A stretch of DNA of 5,397 bases from Chitinophagaceae bacterium. Lineage in GTDB: Bacteria; Bacteroidota; Bacteroidia; Chitinophagales; Chitinophagaceae. Shown here in pieces: positions 4,530 through 5,397 of the stretch. Under the pieces are notes generated by a model. That model saw only the letters and a list, made by a program, of their open reading frames with translations. It did no database searches and had not been told where the DNA came from. The DNA lies in the NCBI GenBank assembly GCA_008080615.1, contig VIKJ01000090.1:1-5397 (forward strand), in the 5' to 3' direction. Made by a program: the position numbers and the translations under genes. Every line of letters starts with the position of its first letter. Position 1 is the first letter of the stretch.

Positions 4530-5397
4530 TCTGATCGCCTCTTAAGATATTGATAACGGTCTGTAAAATAATTTGACAGTCTAGCCAAAAAGTCCAACGG
4601 TGAATATAATATAAATCAAAGTTCACCCGCTTTTGCATGTCGCCTGGCGTTTTAGTTTCTCCTCTGCAGCCATTTACTTGTGCCCATCCGCTAATGCCCG
4701 GAAGCACAATATGCCTTAACATATAGTTTTCTACGGTATGCATGCTCTCTATATTCAAAGGAGTAGGGTGAGGTCGAGGACCAACTACACTCATATTGCC
4801 TAATAGTACATTTAAGAATTGAGGCAACTCATCCAAGTTGGTTTTGCGTAAAAATTTTCCAATAAAGGTAATGCGCGGATCATTTTTTTGTGCTTGTTGG
4901 TATTTACCATTTTCATCTATGTCGGCACTCTCTTGCACCATGGTGCGAAATTTATAACAAGTAATTTTTTCGTTATTCAAACCCCATCTTTCTTGCTTAA
5001 AAAATATGCTACCTCTAGAAGTTATTTTAATAAATAAAGCAATCAATGGAAACAATACAACGCCAACAGTAAAAAATACCAGCAAGGAGAAACTAATATC
5101 AAAAACGCGTTTGAGTAATCGATTTTGCCATTGGTCTAAGGGCAGTTCAATTACACTAATGGTTGGCATGATACCAATATTATCTACCGTTATAGCAGAG
5201 GAGGCATACTGTTGTAAATCGGGTAAAATGCGCACTTTGGTACGATGATAATCGCATACTTCCATACAGCGTTGAATATTGGTATAATCGCTATTGGGTA
5301 AAGCAATTACTACTTCATCAATTACCTGTGTTTTTAGTACGTTATTTAATGCTTCTATATTACCATAATATTTACAGCCATTTATTTTTGCAGGTTT
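4519..5397 (-). CDS. Undecaprenyl-phosphate sugar phosphotransferase (WcaJ-like), 5' end outside window
   Basis: This enzyme moves a sugar phosphate from a nucleotide sugar to undecaprenyl phosphate at the inner membrane, the first step of exopolysaccharide or capsule repeat-unit synthesis. The frame stays open to the window edge, giving 292 visible residues; the ATG at 5265 is internal. Residues 1-75 (YYGNIEALNNVLK...VIDEVVIALP) are the end of a CoA_binding_3-like domain. LLKRVFDI and a hydrophobic segment follow (94-124), then the transferase domain (PF02397) with YKFRTM (148-153), DELPQ (189-193, holding the catalytic Asp-Glu pair), GPRP (206-209) and GWAQVNG (237-243). Related full-length enzymes are about 460 residues, so some 170, including several N-terminal membrane helices, are probably missing here. 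The sugar (glucose, galactose or other) cannot be assigned. Confidence 0.93.
   Translation of the reverse strand, partial: KPAKINGCKYYGNIEALNNVLKTQVIDEVVIALPNSDYTNIQRCMEVCDYHRTKVRILPDLQQYASSAITVDNIGIMPTISVIELPLDQWQNRLLKRVFDISFSLLVFFTVGVVLFPLIALFIKITSRGSIFFKQERWGLNNEKITCYKFRTMVQESADIDENGKYQQAQKNDPRITFIGKFLRKTNLDELPQFLNVLLGNMSVVGPRPHPTPLNIESMHTVENYMLRHIVLPGISGWAQVNGCRGETKTPGDMQKRVNFDLYYIHRWTFWLDCQIILQTVINILRGDQNAY

Noticed and set aside
4403..4597. 64-codon minus-strand reading frame
   Set aside because: It is an out-of-frame shadow across the junction of the Wzi-like and sugar transferase genes.
5006..5248. 80-codon plus-strand reading frame
   Set aside because: It is antisense to the sugar transferase coding region.
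1..5397. tRNA, rRNA or complete insertion sequence
   Set aside because: No cloverleaf with a TTCRA arm, no rRNA-like sequence and no transposase gene were found.

Overview
The window looks like a piece of a Bacteroidota chromosome, plausibly a Chitinophagaceae-like genome. This rests on protein style: a Wzi-like outer-membrane protein directly behind a polyprenyl-phosphate sugar transferase, a HicB-like protein of the 'AYAENVEGIYGGGDT' type, AT-rich intergenic DNA, and little Shine-Dalgarno use at most gene starts. The genus is a guess. 

Layout. Positions 1-290 hold the cut-off right arm of a dispersed repeat (copy A), a tandem array of small hairpin-forming units, and a cluster of TGCGTAGA motifs just before a gene. 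Positions 290-1393 (+) encode a Fic-domain AMP transferase with an intact active site and an N-terminal inhibitory motif. Its stop codon runs straight into a second, short copy of the repeat (copy B, 1386-1426). A shortened orphan HicB-like antitoxin gene follows on the minus strand (1473-1685). A 275-base AT-rich gap (1686-1960) with two matching palindromes, and possibly a decayed reading frame, separates it from a PIN-domain gene (1961-2431, +) overlapped by a 51-residue partner gene (2421-2576, +). Positions 2577-2879 contain no gene but are dominated by one large imperfect palindrome (about 2613-2795, with copy C as its right arm) and a second small-hairpin array up to 2870. From 2880 to the window end, two overlapping minus-strand genes belong to a surface-polysaccharide locus: a Wzi-family outer-membrane protein and the initiating sugar phosphotransferase, whose N-terminal part lies outside the window. 

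How it fits together. The right half is a conserved-looking exopolysaccharide or capsule operon: the transferase loads the first sugar on undecaprenyl phosphate, and the Wzi-like protein probably acts at the outer membrane. The left half is an accessory block of toxin-antitoxin-like genes (Fic, HicB remnant, PIN plus small partner) punctuated by three same-orientation copies of one repeat. Copies B and C lie between convergent genes. 

The most unusual item is the repeat. Its best copy folds, on paper, into a nested structure of at least six paired segments capped by a GCCCC-GATA-GGGGC hairpin. It continues into an array of mini-hairpins whose arms change together. I do not recognise it as a named family. 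It could be a non-autonomous mobile element (MITE- or REP-like), a bidirectional terminator, or a structured RNA.
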